Below, one piece after another: positions 34,891 through 48,200 of a stretch of DNA of 64,000 nt (positions are counted from its first letter, which is position 1; every line of letters starts with the position of its first letter). The DNA comes from Phorcus lineatus (lineage: Eukaryota; Mollusca; Gastropoda; Trochida; Trochidae). The stretch covers positions 26,582,839 through 26,646,838 of the forward strand of contig OV121091.1 in NCBI GenBank assembly GCA_921293015.1, given 5' to 3'. The notes under the pieces are model-generated. The model was not told where the DNA came from, searched no databases, and saw nothing but the letters and a program-made list of their open reading frames with translations. Made by a program: the position numbers and the translations under genes.

Positions 34891-35400
34891 TGCTTACCAT
34901 GGAAACACTAACTTTGGTTACTGGAACTTCTACACCTCTCACTGATAGTGGAACTTTAAAATTACCCTTGAATAATCTGACTTTATTGGTGTGGTTTTCG
35001 TTAAGAAAACAAAATTTGAATTATTATTCCTGCTGATTATATTAATTTTGTTGTTGTTTTTTAAGAAAAGAGTTTTGATATATCATTTTTCATGTAAATA
35101 ATGTTAATCTTCCAATTGCAGAGTGTAAAATTTGAAAGGTTTTGTCTATTTATATGACAATTAGATTTGACACACAAAGTTGCCAGACTGGATCATGAGC
35201 TCTTGTTGTTTTTTGTCTGAAGTGGCTATATTTATAATACTGTTAATTTTTTATTTATTCATATTTAATCATGTTGGTAGATTCTTGAATACTGCTGTTT
35301 TTTTATTGTTCATTTTGAAAATCATTTTGTAAACATTATTAAGAAGTCATTAAACTTTGTGTTTAAGTCGGTTGTCAATTCTGATTTTGTGTGTGTATTT
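34891..35400 (+). other. putative 3' UTR of the dynein gene
   Basis: AT-rich sequence after the stop, with no open frame of note, ending around the ATTAAA and GT-rich region. The end is inferred. Confidence 0.5.
35349..35354 (+). terminator. likely poly(A) signal ATTAAA of the dynein gene
   Basis: ATTAAA lies 459 bases after the dynein stop and is followed by a T/GT-rich stretch (GTGTGTGTATTTTT) at ~35,388-35,403, as expected of a downstream element. A canonical AATAAA is not seen between the stop and this point. Confidence 0.5.
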
Positions 35401-36849
35401 TTCCCCATAGGATGTGTACTTAAATATTTGTTGAGAGTATATAAAAACTATTTTATTACATCTGTGATATGTTGCATATTTGTGCTGATTAATTGTCAAC
35501 AGATCGTTCTGTTTTGTTCTCCTACAGTATTATTATTATTATTATGATCAAACTTTATATTTCATGCAGCCAAACATCAAAATCTGTCCTTGATGTCAAA
35601 ATTGTCAACAAGATTTTACTATTGTCTACAATGTACATTCAACTATTTACACAGTTGTACTTTTAATCCTTGTTGCAAGGATGACATTTTTTGTGAAAAT
35701 TGTCAAAATGGTATTTTTTAAATATGCACCTGTCTTTAAATGTGTTTTTTTTACTGCTCTTGCAAATTGCAGGTGTTTTCAAACTGCTGATAAGTCCATG
35801 CTGCACCTAGAACAAATATTTTATGCAACATATATTTTAGTTTCTTCCACTTGTTATAAATTACCTAACTTGTGGATCTAGATTTTATAGTAATAGATGT
35901 GACATGTGTTAAAATTTGTTATGTAAATACTTGGCCAATCTGTGATATTTATGATCCTGTATAAACAATTGTGTTCCTTGAGCTGCCATGGTAGGAAGTA
36001 TGTATGTGATAAGGTTGCAACAGGGGTGATAGCATGGCTAGTATTTCACCATGCAAGGCAGTCATATGATATTTGTGCAAAACATTAAACTATCAGAATG
36101 TCTATATATTTCAGTTTGTTGTCAGTCTTTATTCATCCCTGCAAAATCTCTAGATAAGATAAATTTTTAAAAACTTGATGACTTATGGTTGGTGAAAATG
36201 GACCTCTTAAATGGTTCAAAGTGTAAATTCTTAAAGGGACGGAACAACGTTGGCATCTTATATCATATTGAGACAAAATCAGAAGGATATTCTTGATTAA
36301 CAAATACTGAAAACGTCTGATTGATGAAACCTAATCAAATTAGGTTATCAAATTTTGTAGATAGAAAAGATACCCTGTGTTAATGTTCCTTTTAAGAATA
36401 GCTAAGTGTTACTGTGAGTTTCAAGTAAATTCGGCAATTGTATATGTCGCCTGACGAATGATATATGGTTATGTCATAATCTTCAGTTGCGCAGTCAGAT
36501 GTGGGCCAAGCAAATCATAATGTGTTTATGGATCACATATTGAGCAAAACAATCTCATATGAAAGAAAGAGTAAAATAAACCATATATAAACACTAAACA
36601 TTTAACATTTCATGTTATTCCAAAAGAAATCTTTGTTTTGAAGTCTCCTTGATACATGTATATGTGTAGACTTTATGAAAAAATGAATAGAAGTAGTTCT
36701 GGCAAACAACCAGATCTGAAGTTATTTTAATAAAACTGTAATTCCCATGACCATTATGAAACATGAAACTGGCATATTTGTGCCAGTTTTCGTAGGAATC
36801 TTCAGTAGGAACCATTCAATTAACAAATAGTTGCTATTTGTTATTCTGA
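35401..36849. other. intergenic, downstream of the dynein gene
   Basis: AT-rich sequence with no gene I can support. A possible - strand ATTAAA (36,726-36,731) would serve the candidate - strand exon next to it. Confidence 0.6.
35524..35545 (+). repeat. (ATT)n microsatellite
   Basis: Short run of about six ATT units (TATTATTATTATTATTAT) beyond the dynein 3' end. Confidence 0.85.
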
Positions 36850-37032
36850 TCAATGCCTCAATCTGTAGCCCATATAACAGGCTCCACCTCGTAACAACAA
36901 TGATTCAGTGGCTTCAATCCTATTGAAAACAGCTGCAGCAGTCTGTGTAACTGAAACTTGCAGAGCTTGGATCATTTCACCCCAGATGATTTCCTCACAT
37001 TCACAGGGATGCAGATGCAGCAAACAAAATTC
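36850..37032 (-). CDS. possible terminal exon of an unknown - strand gene
   Basis: Read on the - strand, a very good acceptor (T-rich tract, then ttttctag) at 37,033-37,034 is followed by 60 sense codons and TGA at 36,850-36,852. The peptide has a coding-like composition: EFCLLHLHPCECEEIIWGEM, then a helical stretch with VTQTAAAVFNRIEATESLLL and a CYMGYRLRH end. The flanks are much more AT-rich. ATTAAA on the same strand lies ~120 bases downstream. I do not recognise the protein and found no convincing upstream exon, so it may be a relic, a lineage-specific gene or chance. Confidence 0.35.
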   Translation of the reverse strand, partial: EFCLLHLHPCECEEIIWGEMIQALQVSVTQTAAAVFNRIEATESLLLRGGACYMGYRLRH

Positions 37033-40000
37033 CTAGAAAATAACAAGAAAAATGTATGTGGATTACACAATTAATATTTGTTCAATATGTAGGCATTAGT
37101 GATGTATAGACCTACATGTTATAACAACCTGAGTTGACATCTATGATTAAGAGCAGAATACTCTAATTTTGTTCATGATCGGAATCAACATTAGTGCACA
37201 TTCTCAACATATAATGTCATTTCCACTTAACAACACAATCCCTCCCCTTCCCATTGCTTCTACACCAGTCATTCCAGAGAGAAACTGCATTACTTTTCTC
37301 TCTGAGGACCAGGGTTCAGTATGTCAACAAGCATTTCTTATGCCCTCTTTCCATCTTGAGATAAACACCATCAACTCAAGGAACGGTTCACCATGTTATG
37401 CCTATGATTTATCTGATTTTAAAGTATATATTCAATTTCATTACAACATTGATATTAAATCTCAAAATGTTTGAAAGCTTTACCAATGCTGTATCTTGTA
37501 TTTAGCAGACATGAAAGGATAAATCCAATAGATATTTGTTAGTGAAATGTAATAAAGTACTTCTAAGATAATAATGGATATGACATTGTTATAATTTCAT
37601 GACATATGTTTCAATTGAATATATAGAAAATTGCGTTTCATTGAATATTAATATGAACTGAATGGTTTAGACTTAACATGCATGTATAGACATCCTACAA
37701 TTTAATATTAGGAGGCAATGAAGACATTTCTCTGGGAGTCCGAAAGCTTATTTTAATTGCAAACGAGAATGAAATCCAACAATTCATGCTAACCAATGAA
37801 CACCCTAAATTCATTGCATATTATATAAAACCACGTTCATTTTATATACACTTTGCACTGAGGAATTTGAAATGTACTGATGAAATCGTTTTCGTTTTTC
37901 AAAGATCATTACGCAATCTTGGAACAGTCTTCATGAAAACACTTTTTTAACCAATTTCAACCAAGCTTAACCCAAACACAATTGAAATCAAGTCAAACAG
38001 ATATCTCACAGTGCATCTTTACTCTGCCGTTCTGTCTCAAATACGCTTATATTTGTAATGTCTTGGAGAAGCTTTGCCATCCAGACCAGAGTACATGAAA
38101 TAAACAAATCTAGCATTTTAGCAAATAAGGAAAGCTCAGTAAAAAGAACTATTAGAGTTTTTGCTCATTAGATTTTTTAACTTTTATAATCTTTTCTAAA
38201 ATATGTATTTTAGTGACTTAACCTGAGTCGAAACACTGATGACAGTTCAAATAATTCAAACGGGCAAAACCTTGCTGATTTCTAGAAGGTTTGACTGCAT
38301 CAACACTTTAAAGCATTCTTTGTACTTAAAGTTTCTTGGTGTCCCCATTTTAAGTAAATGCTTATCGGTGTGATCAGAACGTGATAATTGGATCTGCCAA
38401 AGTCAGTGGAATATAAACAAGACAGGGATGACCACATCGTTACTGTTGACAAAAACGACATTTTTAGCTCTGAGATAAGCTTTATTCATCTACTGTTTGA
38501 GTGGATATCTTGAAGTTGTGAAAGAAGATGGTTCGAACTTATTGTTATATATATTGTTACTAACGTTTCGGGAGAGATCCTTTATCGAACGGCATACCGA
38601 AAGGTCTCAATCTTTCAATAAAGAAACTTGATATTTATTTATTCAAAAAGTAAGCGTCCATTCTGAAAGTTGTTTCCAAAAATAAATTTGCTTTCAATTT
38701 GTATATCAAAGTAGGCCTTTAGAAAAACCGCCTTACACATGAGACCATTAATATCTGATACCATTGAAATTCCGGAACCACAATTCGGACACTCGCCAGA
38801 CCAATTAACTGCTGTCACTTGCTATTAGTAGAACGACAGAAACATGTTCAAAATGCTGAGAGCTGGAAGAAAGTTCAGAACAGAGAGGTCAGAACAGAGG
38901 TTAATTTGGAGGTCTCGACCCATTCTGAACATCCTCGGGATTTCAACTGTCATCACCTGATCGTGTTGATTTTTTTGTCTTATTGAGATTTGCAAGACTG
39001 AGAAAGATTTGCCATTTAAATATCACTGTTCAATTTAGTAAAAAAGATTTTTAAAAAGGATTTTCAAATATGACAGAGGTAGCACTATTTTCATATTCCA
39101 ATCTTTAAGATAGTAATTTTCTGCTGAGACAAGTTAATGAGCTTAAGAATGTTCAATAAGCATTTGTATAATAGAAACTTTGATTTTAAAAAATTAAACA
39201 AATGGTATGTTAAACAATATAATCAATGATGATACCAAATAATACGATGTAAATAATTTATAAAGACTTTGGGATCCTTTTAGTTTCAAAATGATAAGAC
39301 TTAAAAAAAACCCAGACCACTTAGACGTTAGAAATGAAGTATAACGGAAACATAAAAACTTTTGAATCAAAATGTTGAGTTTGACTTTCATATACTTGTG
39401 GATGCAGTGATAAAGGAACCTCGATGTCCTAATGGCATTAATACCTATAGGAAATAAATGACAGTTACTCAGATATACATACAATTTTGGATTTGAACAT
39501 TTTCTATTTTAAAAAATGAATGCATTGCTTTCTGACTTAGTGATCGCTTAGTTTTTCCGCCGCTTGTTAGGTTGTGAACTTTTGTTGGTCCTTGATTGGA
39601 ACAACAAAAATTGTTCGTCTTATTTTGTTGTACAGTTTGCTAACTTCCAAATTGTTGATAAAAACAAACAACACATGATTGCTGACAGTACCTTTAGTCA
39701 CGTGCATATACTCATATGTAGTAATCATGCATTTCATACTATCAAAAGTGCCTTTAAAATATTCTAAATTTCTACTGTGTAATATCTGGTATGAAATGAA
39801 TTAATATCAGGCCTCGAGAACTCTCAAACAACGGGACGCACTTGCCAACATTTTCTCTACTTAAGAAGGTTACTTTGATATTTTGCTCTCAGGTCAGGTT
39901 GACAGACTATGAGAGCAAGACTAAACCATACCACACCCATTTCGTCTGAGCATGGCGGTATATGTACGTTGCTGGCAAAAAGCGTAACATCTCAGATTTC

Positions 40001-41003
40001 TCTCAGCTCGATGTGATTCGTCTGTTGTTATGCAAGACAGCATCAGCATGGATTGCCACTGACGTGCAAATTGGAACCACATGGAAGGCAGCCAGCGCAA
40101 GGTTTGAACACAGACGCACGCTAGCTCTCGTCTATACTGGTAATAACTTATGGATTTAACAATTGATGGAAATATGTAAGTACATTTGGTTGATTGGGAT
40201 TTATTGTGACATTTTAAGATGAGAACAGAAATGGAACATTTTGCATTTTTCTGAGATATTGATGGGCATTGCAACAGACGCTTGAAAGGTAGTACTTTTT
40301 TAAAAAGTTAGTGCTTAATAGGAAATTGCGAGAAAACATGTTGGATTCCCATATTAAATGGCGTTAAGATGGTGTCAGATGCGAATAGCCATGGATAAAT
40401 GTTAAGAATTAACAAAAAACAAAGAATCCCACTGCTTGTGACTTTTCATGTTTTAAATGTTAGAGATTTAGGATTTTGGAAAAGTTTATGTCAATATGTA
40501 AAATTTGAAGAAAAAGTGTATATATCATATCAAAACGTATATCTTCTATGGCGCTCATTGTGTCATTTTCACGTTTTACAATCATCAAATATCCAATATA
40601 CCCAATATCAAGAAAGATCCATTTTAAAGAGTTATTTAAGAAATTTGATCCTGACCTGTCATTCTATGTCATTTTATAAATATTTGAATAAATAATGATA
40701 GGGTTTGTTCTTCGAATGATTGTTTGGTTAGTAGAATGGGACCTAATACTAAATCGTCTTTATTGTTCACTAATTTAAAAAAAGGTTTGACATCATTATA
40801 CAAAAGTTTTAAGAATACAGCTGCATGCCAAAAGTTTGTTCACATACCTGAATATACTTGTGCAAATATCATGTAATTTGAGATGCCTTTGAGGTATCGT
40901 AGCGTTGCGAAAAAGATATGTATCATATTGAATGTTCAATACACACATGCATATCCATTCTTCTTTAAGGCAAAGGTTTATCGTACCCAAAAATTACCCC
41001 TAA

Positions 41004-41040
41004 CAAATTTTGCAGGTCATTGAAGTGACCAGGGGTCAAA
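41004..41040 (+). repeat. dispersed inverted repeat, copy A
   Basis: Core AATTTTGCAGGTCATTGAAG then TGACCAGGGGT matches, in inverted orientation, 53,106-53,144 with few differences. Weaker similarity continues on both sides. Confidence 0.7.
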
Positions 41041-41873
41041 ATTCCGAAAAGACTAATTTTATTTTTCTCCATGGAATCCTTTATAAGTTTTCAACTTCTT
41101 TAAGAGCTAGTCACATTTGTTTCTTAGCACAAAGTCAATGTTATTATGTTGGTTTTAATCTCAGAAAGTCGATATGGGAAATTTTATTTGACATTTAACG
41201 AAATCGAAATTTCTTGAAACGAAACCCAAATTACATGATATTTGCACTACGATTCAAACTTTCGGTATGCAGCTGTATGTTAGCCAAACGGCATAATGAC
41301 TGCTGTGATTTAAAACTAAAAGCGTCAAAATTAATTTGAGGGGTATGTTTGCAATTCATTTCACCCGCAATTCAAGTTGAGAACAAACTTTTCAGCTTTT
41401 ATCAGCTTTCATACGCTAACTTTGCTCATCTGCCAAAAAAGACAATGCCTTAATCCGCCTTCTCAACACTTCTTAAGCATTTTTGTAATTAATGTCAGTA
41501 TTTCCCAACGTTACGTGGTAAAATATACAAGCAAACATTACCTCATATTATGTACACTAATTACCGCTAATTCTTCGCTAAATTATGATAACATACTCGG
41601 CAAATGCAGCGAACAAATGGTAATAATTAGTAATTTATGCAGTCTGCAGGTTTGTGGCTGTGGTTTAATAACATGAAAGGTTCTGTACATTGTTTTGTTA
41701 TATTTTCACTTTCTTTTTATACATGTAGTGACAGTTAGAAGTTAAGACAATCTGCATTCCATGATGGTTTGACACTTTGATGGAAGTGTGATATAAGCTG
41801 CCTCGTACAAGTCCACCTTTGCTTAAAATAACCAATCAATTATACTTCAAAGTAAAATAACCTTTTTCTAACT

Positions 41874-41899
41874 GTAGGTGTATTGACCGATACACCTAC
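41874..41899. repeat. perfect 10-bp hairpin
   Basis: GTAGGTGTAT, six-base spacer TGACCG, ATACACCTAC. Perfect 10-bp arms in otherwise featureless sequence. Confidence 0.85.
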
Positions 41900-43379
41900 G
41901 CTACGCCTTGGAGACCCACGATTCAAACAGGAAGTGTGGGTATATCTAATACATATCCCTGTGTTTTATCCGACTTCAATCCCCATTTTCATATAGACAA
42001 TACATTCAAGTAAATAAAACACCAAACAGCGTTTCGATGCGTCCAGATATCGACCTCCATGCAAAAAGACAAATGTTTTTATGTTTCCTGCTTGTCACAC
42101 CTCCGTTACTCTCTCTCTGTAATGTCACTAAGGAAAACCAATCAAAGTGCAGGAACAATGGCAATTCTTGTAACGAAGGAAGGCTAAACTCATGATATTT
42201 TCTGAGGTTATTCACGATATTTTTTCTGCAACTTTAAATATGTGTTTTTGAAGGTTTTATCTCTGAGGGGGTGACAAACATTGATTATTGACATTGATTT
42301 TATGGACAGCTTTGAAACTTTTTGCGACGTGCCTTTCACCAGCAGCAAGATCAAATGCTTTCGCATTTTTGCATGATTATTGCTCCATTACAAGCTACAA
42401 AAATTAAGGTTTGCCCTTTGTCGGTTCGGTTACTGGCACTATCGATATAGTAGGATTTGTATCTAAGTTTTCAAATGTCTTAAGTTTCTTATGGATGTTA
42501 CTATTTTGAGCTCTTCTGTCAAATACATTGGTACAACGGAATGCGTTTTTTCAGTGAGAAAGGGGACGTTTTGCAGCAACAGTTTTATGATAATTCGGTT
42601 TACATAAAATACTCACTTTCTTGTTTTTGAATCTTCAGGAATCAGTCTATAGCAGTGAATGTCGAAATAAACCTCTGCTAAACAAACACTGTTCTAACAC
42701 CCAAGCTTTTTCTTCTATGATGTTTTTCTGTTTTACAAGGGTTATGTCGATAACTGTTTTTGTATTATATAAAGGGGTAATAACTGAGGATTCTGTAGGA
42801 TTTTATGTCTTCAGAAATGGTTAAACTGAAACACACTCATCAATATAAGTGAGATCATTTAAAAAAAAGGTAACATTTTGTATTTCGACAATCATTGAAA
42901 AAGCAAGCGTAGCAATACTTTTTCGACGGAAAAGATTACTCATTGAATGATATTTGTATTATGACTAATTAGACAACTAAGTAAATTATGTTTATATTCT
43001 TACTCTTCTGTGTTTGTAAGCATTCGACCTATGTTGTTAATGATATTTTTCATGGATCTAGACTAGGTTTAGACGGACATAATTTATTTCTTCTGCTGAG
43101 TTTGAAAACTGAACATCTCCTCTTAGTATACAAAAATAATAAATCCTTAAGAACGTCTATAAAATGGCCCTTCAGGCAAATCTGAAAGGGACTTCTCTAT
43201 CAATGACACCAATTTAACGGATTGTTTCCAAAAGCGCATATTATAGATTTCATTTCGGGATATTCTTACATCTTTACATGTTCAGGAATATTAAATCAAA
43301 ATGATGAAAGGGTAATATAGATTGAAATAAATCATTTGTTTCTGATGACAAGAGCAGTGGCAATGGTTTTAAGACAAAA

Positions 43380-43610
43380 AGTGTGTTGATAATGATGATA
43401 ATAATGACGACGATGAGGATGATATAATGGTGGAGTTGATGATTATGATGGCCAATTAATGACAATGAAAACATCAATAGTGATAATGATCATTGTTATA
43501 ACAGTGATGATGATGATAATGATAATAACGATAATAATTATAACAACAATTATAGAGATAATATTGGTGATGGTCATGCTGCTGCTGCTGATGATGATGA
43601 TTATTATTCG
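43380..43610. repeat. triplet-rich low-complexity block (GAT/AAT/ATA)
   Basis: Dense imperfect runs of GATGAT, AATAAT and TGATGA on the + strand, with a short CTGCTGCTG run near 43,579. The open frames here (rows of Ile and Met) are products of the repeat. Confidence 0.85.
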
Positions 43611-45269
43611 ATGGCATTTGACATTTATCCGAATGAATCAAAGAAGTCTCTTATAAACATTTGTATTTTCTTAGAGTGTTAAGGAGGCCAGTCCTGCTAT
43701 ACGAGAGGCCGAGAGATATATAGATGACGACTACCTAGCGAGCTGAGAAAGATATATCTAATTCCTTCCCAGCTGGGCATAGGTCTCAGGTAGTTCACCT
43801 GGTTTAGAGATTGAGATGAGAGGGTATAGAGTTTGACCTTGTTTTCTTAAAAATTACCTCTGTATCAGGGCGACTAGCTATATACGCTTGCTTACACAAA
43901 AAACCCATTGTGGCTTAGCATTGCAGCGAAACAAGCCAGCTTTGGCTGCAACTTTCAAACAATGGATAAAGTCTTAGAAAAGAGGGTTTTCTACTAAATT
44001 AATGTTAACACTTCGCTTACTCCTTGTAGGTAGAGAGTTATCAACAAAAATCTGACGATCCTCTTTCAGGTACATAAACACTCAGTCTCCTGAAGCATGA
44101 CTTTTTACGTCAATATGTGGAGAGAAAACACATGTTTCAAGCTTTGGTTAATGTATTTTGATGACACTACCTGATAACACTAAGGCGATTTCGTATACGG
44201 TTGTGCTTTCCCATATCTTACTTAATGATACTTAAGTAAACAGTTTATTGAAGAAGGTTAATGAAGCACTTGTTGAGGGTATCAACACTACCTCGGAGAC
44301 GTGAGAACCATCTATCTAATTGTCTCATAGGAGATCATTGAGTTTCTCCATCAATCACACGCACGCTGTTTAGAGACGGGTTTAGGTTCCGGGCATAGTC
44401 ATAATATTGTCTCTACAAATAACATGTTAACGTTGTTGTATGATACTCGTACTGACATTAACAGAATCATCCTTCAGAACAATTTCTTCTGGTTGAGTCA
44501 ACACATATGCATTAGAATAGATGCTTTGATGTATATATGATTCTTCGTTCTTAAAGTTATATGTGTAACTCGAACTGACAAGAAACTGATAAGCTGCTTA
44601 AAACAAGGTCATTGATGTGCTAGCATACCTGCACTTAGCGAAACAATGTTTAATGGTAAATCTAAATCATTTGTACATTTACACATAGAATGAAAACAAA
44701 ATTTTCGCGGAGCAAGCGTTTCTTTAGGAATGGTATCGTTATCTGTGTATATTTTCATTAACACTGACAAAAATAATAGAAGAGTTCAAACGTAGATTGT
44801 AAAGAGTATATTCATGCCCAAACACTGAGAAATTTTAGGAAGGAATCACTAGCAACCATTGATACACCTGGCGTCAGCATGTCCTCCATGAACGGTAGCA
44901 CTCACTTTTCACGTCTTCAATGTGTTTTTGATTTAATAACACCTAAAACCGGTAACGATTTTACAGAGAAAGAAGAAACTCATTTATTTGCTTAGAAAAA
45001 AAGAATCTTGAATGTTTTTCTTTAATGTATATAGACAATCCGATTGACTTCAACGACGACTTATCTTGGCAATATTGTTTCCAGATTCACTTTAAATTAA
45101 ACATTTTATGAATACATGTATCATGTTAAAACAAATGACATAAATACAGAGAGTATACGAACACCACAGCTGCAATTAACACGGCACCCCTGTTCTTGTT
45201 TGAAGAAAATATATGATGTAGTTTGCTTCACGCTTTAAACTGTTTAGCACCCAGAGGAGGTATGAAAAT

Positions 45270-45281
45270 GTTGACGTCAAC
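45270..45281. promoter_or_regulatory. CRE-like palindrome GTTGACGTCAAC
   Basis: Perfect 12-bp palindrome with the CREB/ATF core TGACGTCA, followed at once by a second palindrome CGGCCG. Intergenic, with no transcript known nearby; function is only a possibility. Confidence 0.3.
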
Positions 45282-48200
45282 CGGCCGTGACAAACTTCAA
45301 GTATTATCCATTTACAAAGTGCATGTAAAGTTGAATACTTGTTTATATTTTATTTATTAGCGTCTAAGGAATATAGAATAACAAACATCTCTGAAGTAAC
45401 GAGACGGCAAGTATATATATAAAACTATGTATACATGTATGTTATGGTATCATGGGAAATGATTATAGGCAAACTTACCTGGAGAACCGCTTCAAATTTT
45501 ACATAAAGATACCTTGTGTTTAACAACATGTTAATCTGTTGTTAAGATTTCTTATTGCGACCATGATCACGATCTTATAGTTCTGTTTTTATGCATTTCG
45601 TGAAAATAAGCTTTTATATATGGTATTCGCTTGAAAAATATTTTCCATCCGGAAAACACTTTGTGAGTCATGTCAATGTTGTCATACATACTCCGTTTTC
45701 AAAGTAAAGATAGACTCTAGCTCTGAATTTGTTTAGTGTGCTATGACATAGAAATATGATATAAAACAATGACAATTTTATTTATCAACTATGACCGTAT
45801 CATATATGATAAAGATTTGAGAGAAAGATTCGATTTAAGAACTGTAATTGTTTTATTATTATTTCTCTTTTACACGCTTAAAGCTGACGTGAATTTAAAA
45901 AATACGTGGAATTTTAAGGCATATCGACTTGATATTTGACAGAATTGAAAGATGTAGAAAAATTACCCTTTTTGTAATTTTTGAGAATGATTATGTTCGT
46001 TTTAAAGAAAGAAATGGGCATTGAATTTTATATAAAAGAATGTAAATAAGTAAAACCGATTACTTTTATGAAAGTAGCGAGAGTTCCATGTAAGTTATTT
46101 TGTATGCACTGGTTTTTTTAAACCCGTCAAACATAAAATGTAATTGTCAGATGTCCTGTTCCCACATTTGGAAGACTTTGTTACATAATTAACATTCAAT
46201 TCCTTTTGTGAAAAACATTTTTATTTCATTAGTTCTAAAATGCGAATTTTGCGACAAAAATCGCACGTAAAGCTAATGCAGTATGAAATTTGTCGATTGT
46301 ATGGCTCTTACCACTGAACCTGGTAACAGTTACACGTTCTCCACATGAAGTAATTTATTTTCTTCTAAATATTGTGAGTGTTTTGCACTATGTAATCCCC
46401 GCACACCTGTACATGCAAGCAAAACGATCGCACGCACCGAGATGTGTACGTGCATCTCGTGCAGTATGTCAGGTCAGATTCTGGTGTTGGTTCCAATTTG
46501 TTCATCAGTTAATCAACTAGTGTATCAGTCAAACAAAGCGAAACGGCGATGAGTTTTATGTAGCATTTCTAAGTGTGCTCCACTGATAAGGTTGGCAGGT
46601 TAACTGCCTGTCTATCTGGATACGATCAACACCTCTCAGCTTCTGGTGGCAATGTGCATCAATATATCAACCATTTGCTTTACATATCCGATATATAAAT
46701 GAGAAATGATATCTTTTCCAGACTCAAAATCTGTCAAAACCACAGTGCCTAGATAAAAATGAGTCACAATTCGTAAATCCCTATTGAATTAGTTTAATTC
46801 AACATTGAAGTCATTAAACTGTTGCAAGAATTCTTTTTGTCATTTGAACTTTGACAAAAAAGCTACCGAAATGATCTGCAATTTCAGAAATCCTCTCAGC
46901 TACAAATAAGTAATATTCATTTGATTATCGGATGAATGTTAAGAAAATTAAAGCTATTTAAAAATCGAATTTACAGCAAGTTACAGCAAATCAAACACAA
47001 TTACATGGCTGCCAATTTGACAGTGACATGAAGAGTTATATATGTATTGCTCAAACAGTTTGCATTTTAAAACAAATAAAAAGAAATGTACAAGTTGCAG
47101 AGATGCTTTTTAAGCGGTGTGTTATAAATGATAATATGTGCACGGCCTCTTCAAAATTCACGTATAATGTATGAATTCGTAAGAATATGGGAAGTTCACT
47201 AACATTGACCAATTCTTGGCCAAGTACTATAGCTCAATCAAACTAGGTATGTATATCAATCAGCACGTGTACATGAACATTTTTTGTTTTCAACTATCCG
47301 GGGTGTTTTTTACTTTAAGTGGCTTTATTCAAAAGCGATGGCCAATGAGACATGTGAATAAACATCTTGTCTAGAGTACATTTGAAAAAGTATGTTAGAA
47401 GTTCCATTCAAAAGCAATAATATTATTGCCAGTGGCACAATCATCTTACGTAGGTAAATTTATTAGCATTGACTAAAGCAATAATAGTTTAAACGCAAAA
47501 TATGTGAGAGACTGTTCAAAGATATAGCTTAGTCACAGCTATAGCACTACATATATATCCCAGTGGTGTGTCATGTCGAAAACAATGATCAAGAAACTTT
47601 TTGAGTCGACGATGAAGAACCTTTAACAGAGTAGTAAGTATGTAACGGGGTCAACACTCCCTGGTTCAACACTCCCTGAACATTGATACGTTAATTCAGA
47701 TGTTTGTCATGTTATAATATTTTCTGGAATCTGGCTCTGAGTTGGTAGAATGCAATTTGACTCAGTCTTACTGTTGTTTTCGTTAATAGTTCACAGTGTT
47801 TCTACTTGCGGTGGTTACCCCGTGTGCTTGTTCAATAAAGAAAGGCACAATGCATCTTGAACATTAAATAGGCATTGAACGTCGATGTTTCGTCATGATG
47901 TTAACGAAATTAAAAATATTATGTATGAAACAAGTACTCGTAGTAAACTCTTTTCAAGTTAACACAATATTCCATGATTAACTCTGAAAATTATTCTTAC
48001 TAAATGGCAACTTTAAACACAGCAACGTCCGGAAATAAAATGTGTACCATAATATCTTAAACGCACTAGTGCACACCAATATTTCTTTAACACAACGAAT
48101 GCACAGATACTGCATATCTCTCGACTTTGTTCAAGAACCTCACTCAAATAATCTACCTCGTAAGTTATTTAACGAATATTTACTTATTCAGGTAGTAAAG

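Noticed and set aside
37169-37474. 101-codon + strand frame
   Set aside because: No recognisable domain; the - strand of the same stretch is broken by stops, so it also does not extend the candidate - strand exon.
39921-40274. 117-codon - strand frame, and a 65-codon + strand frame in the same place
   Set aside because: The segment is somewhat GC-richer and was considered as an exon, but neither frame shows a domain or a matching acceptor/donor pair.
43459-43656. 65-codon frame rich in Met/Ile
   Set aside because: Translation of the triplet repeat.
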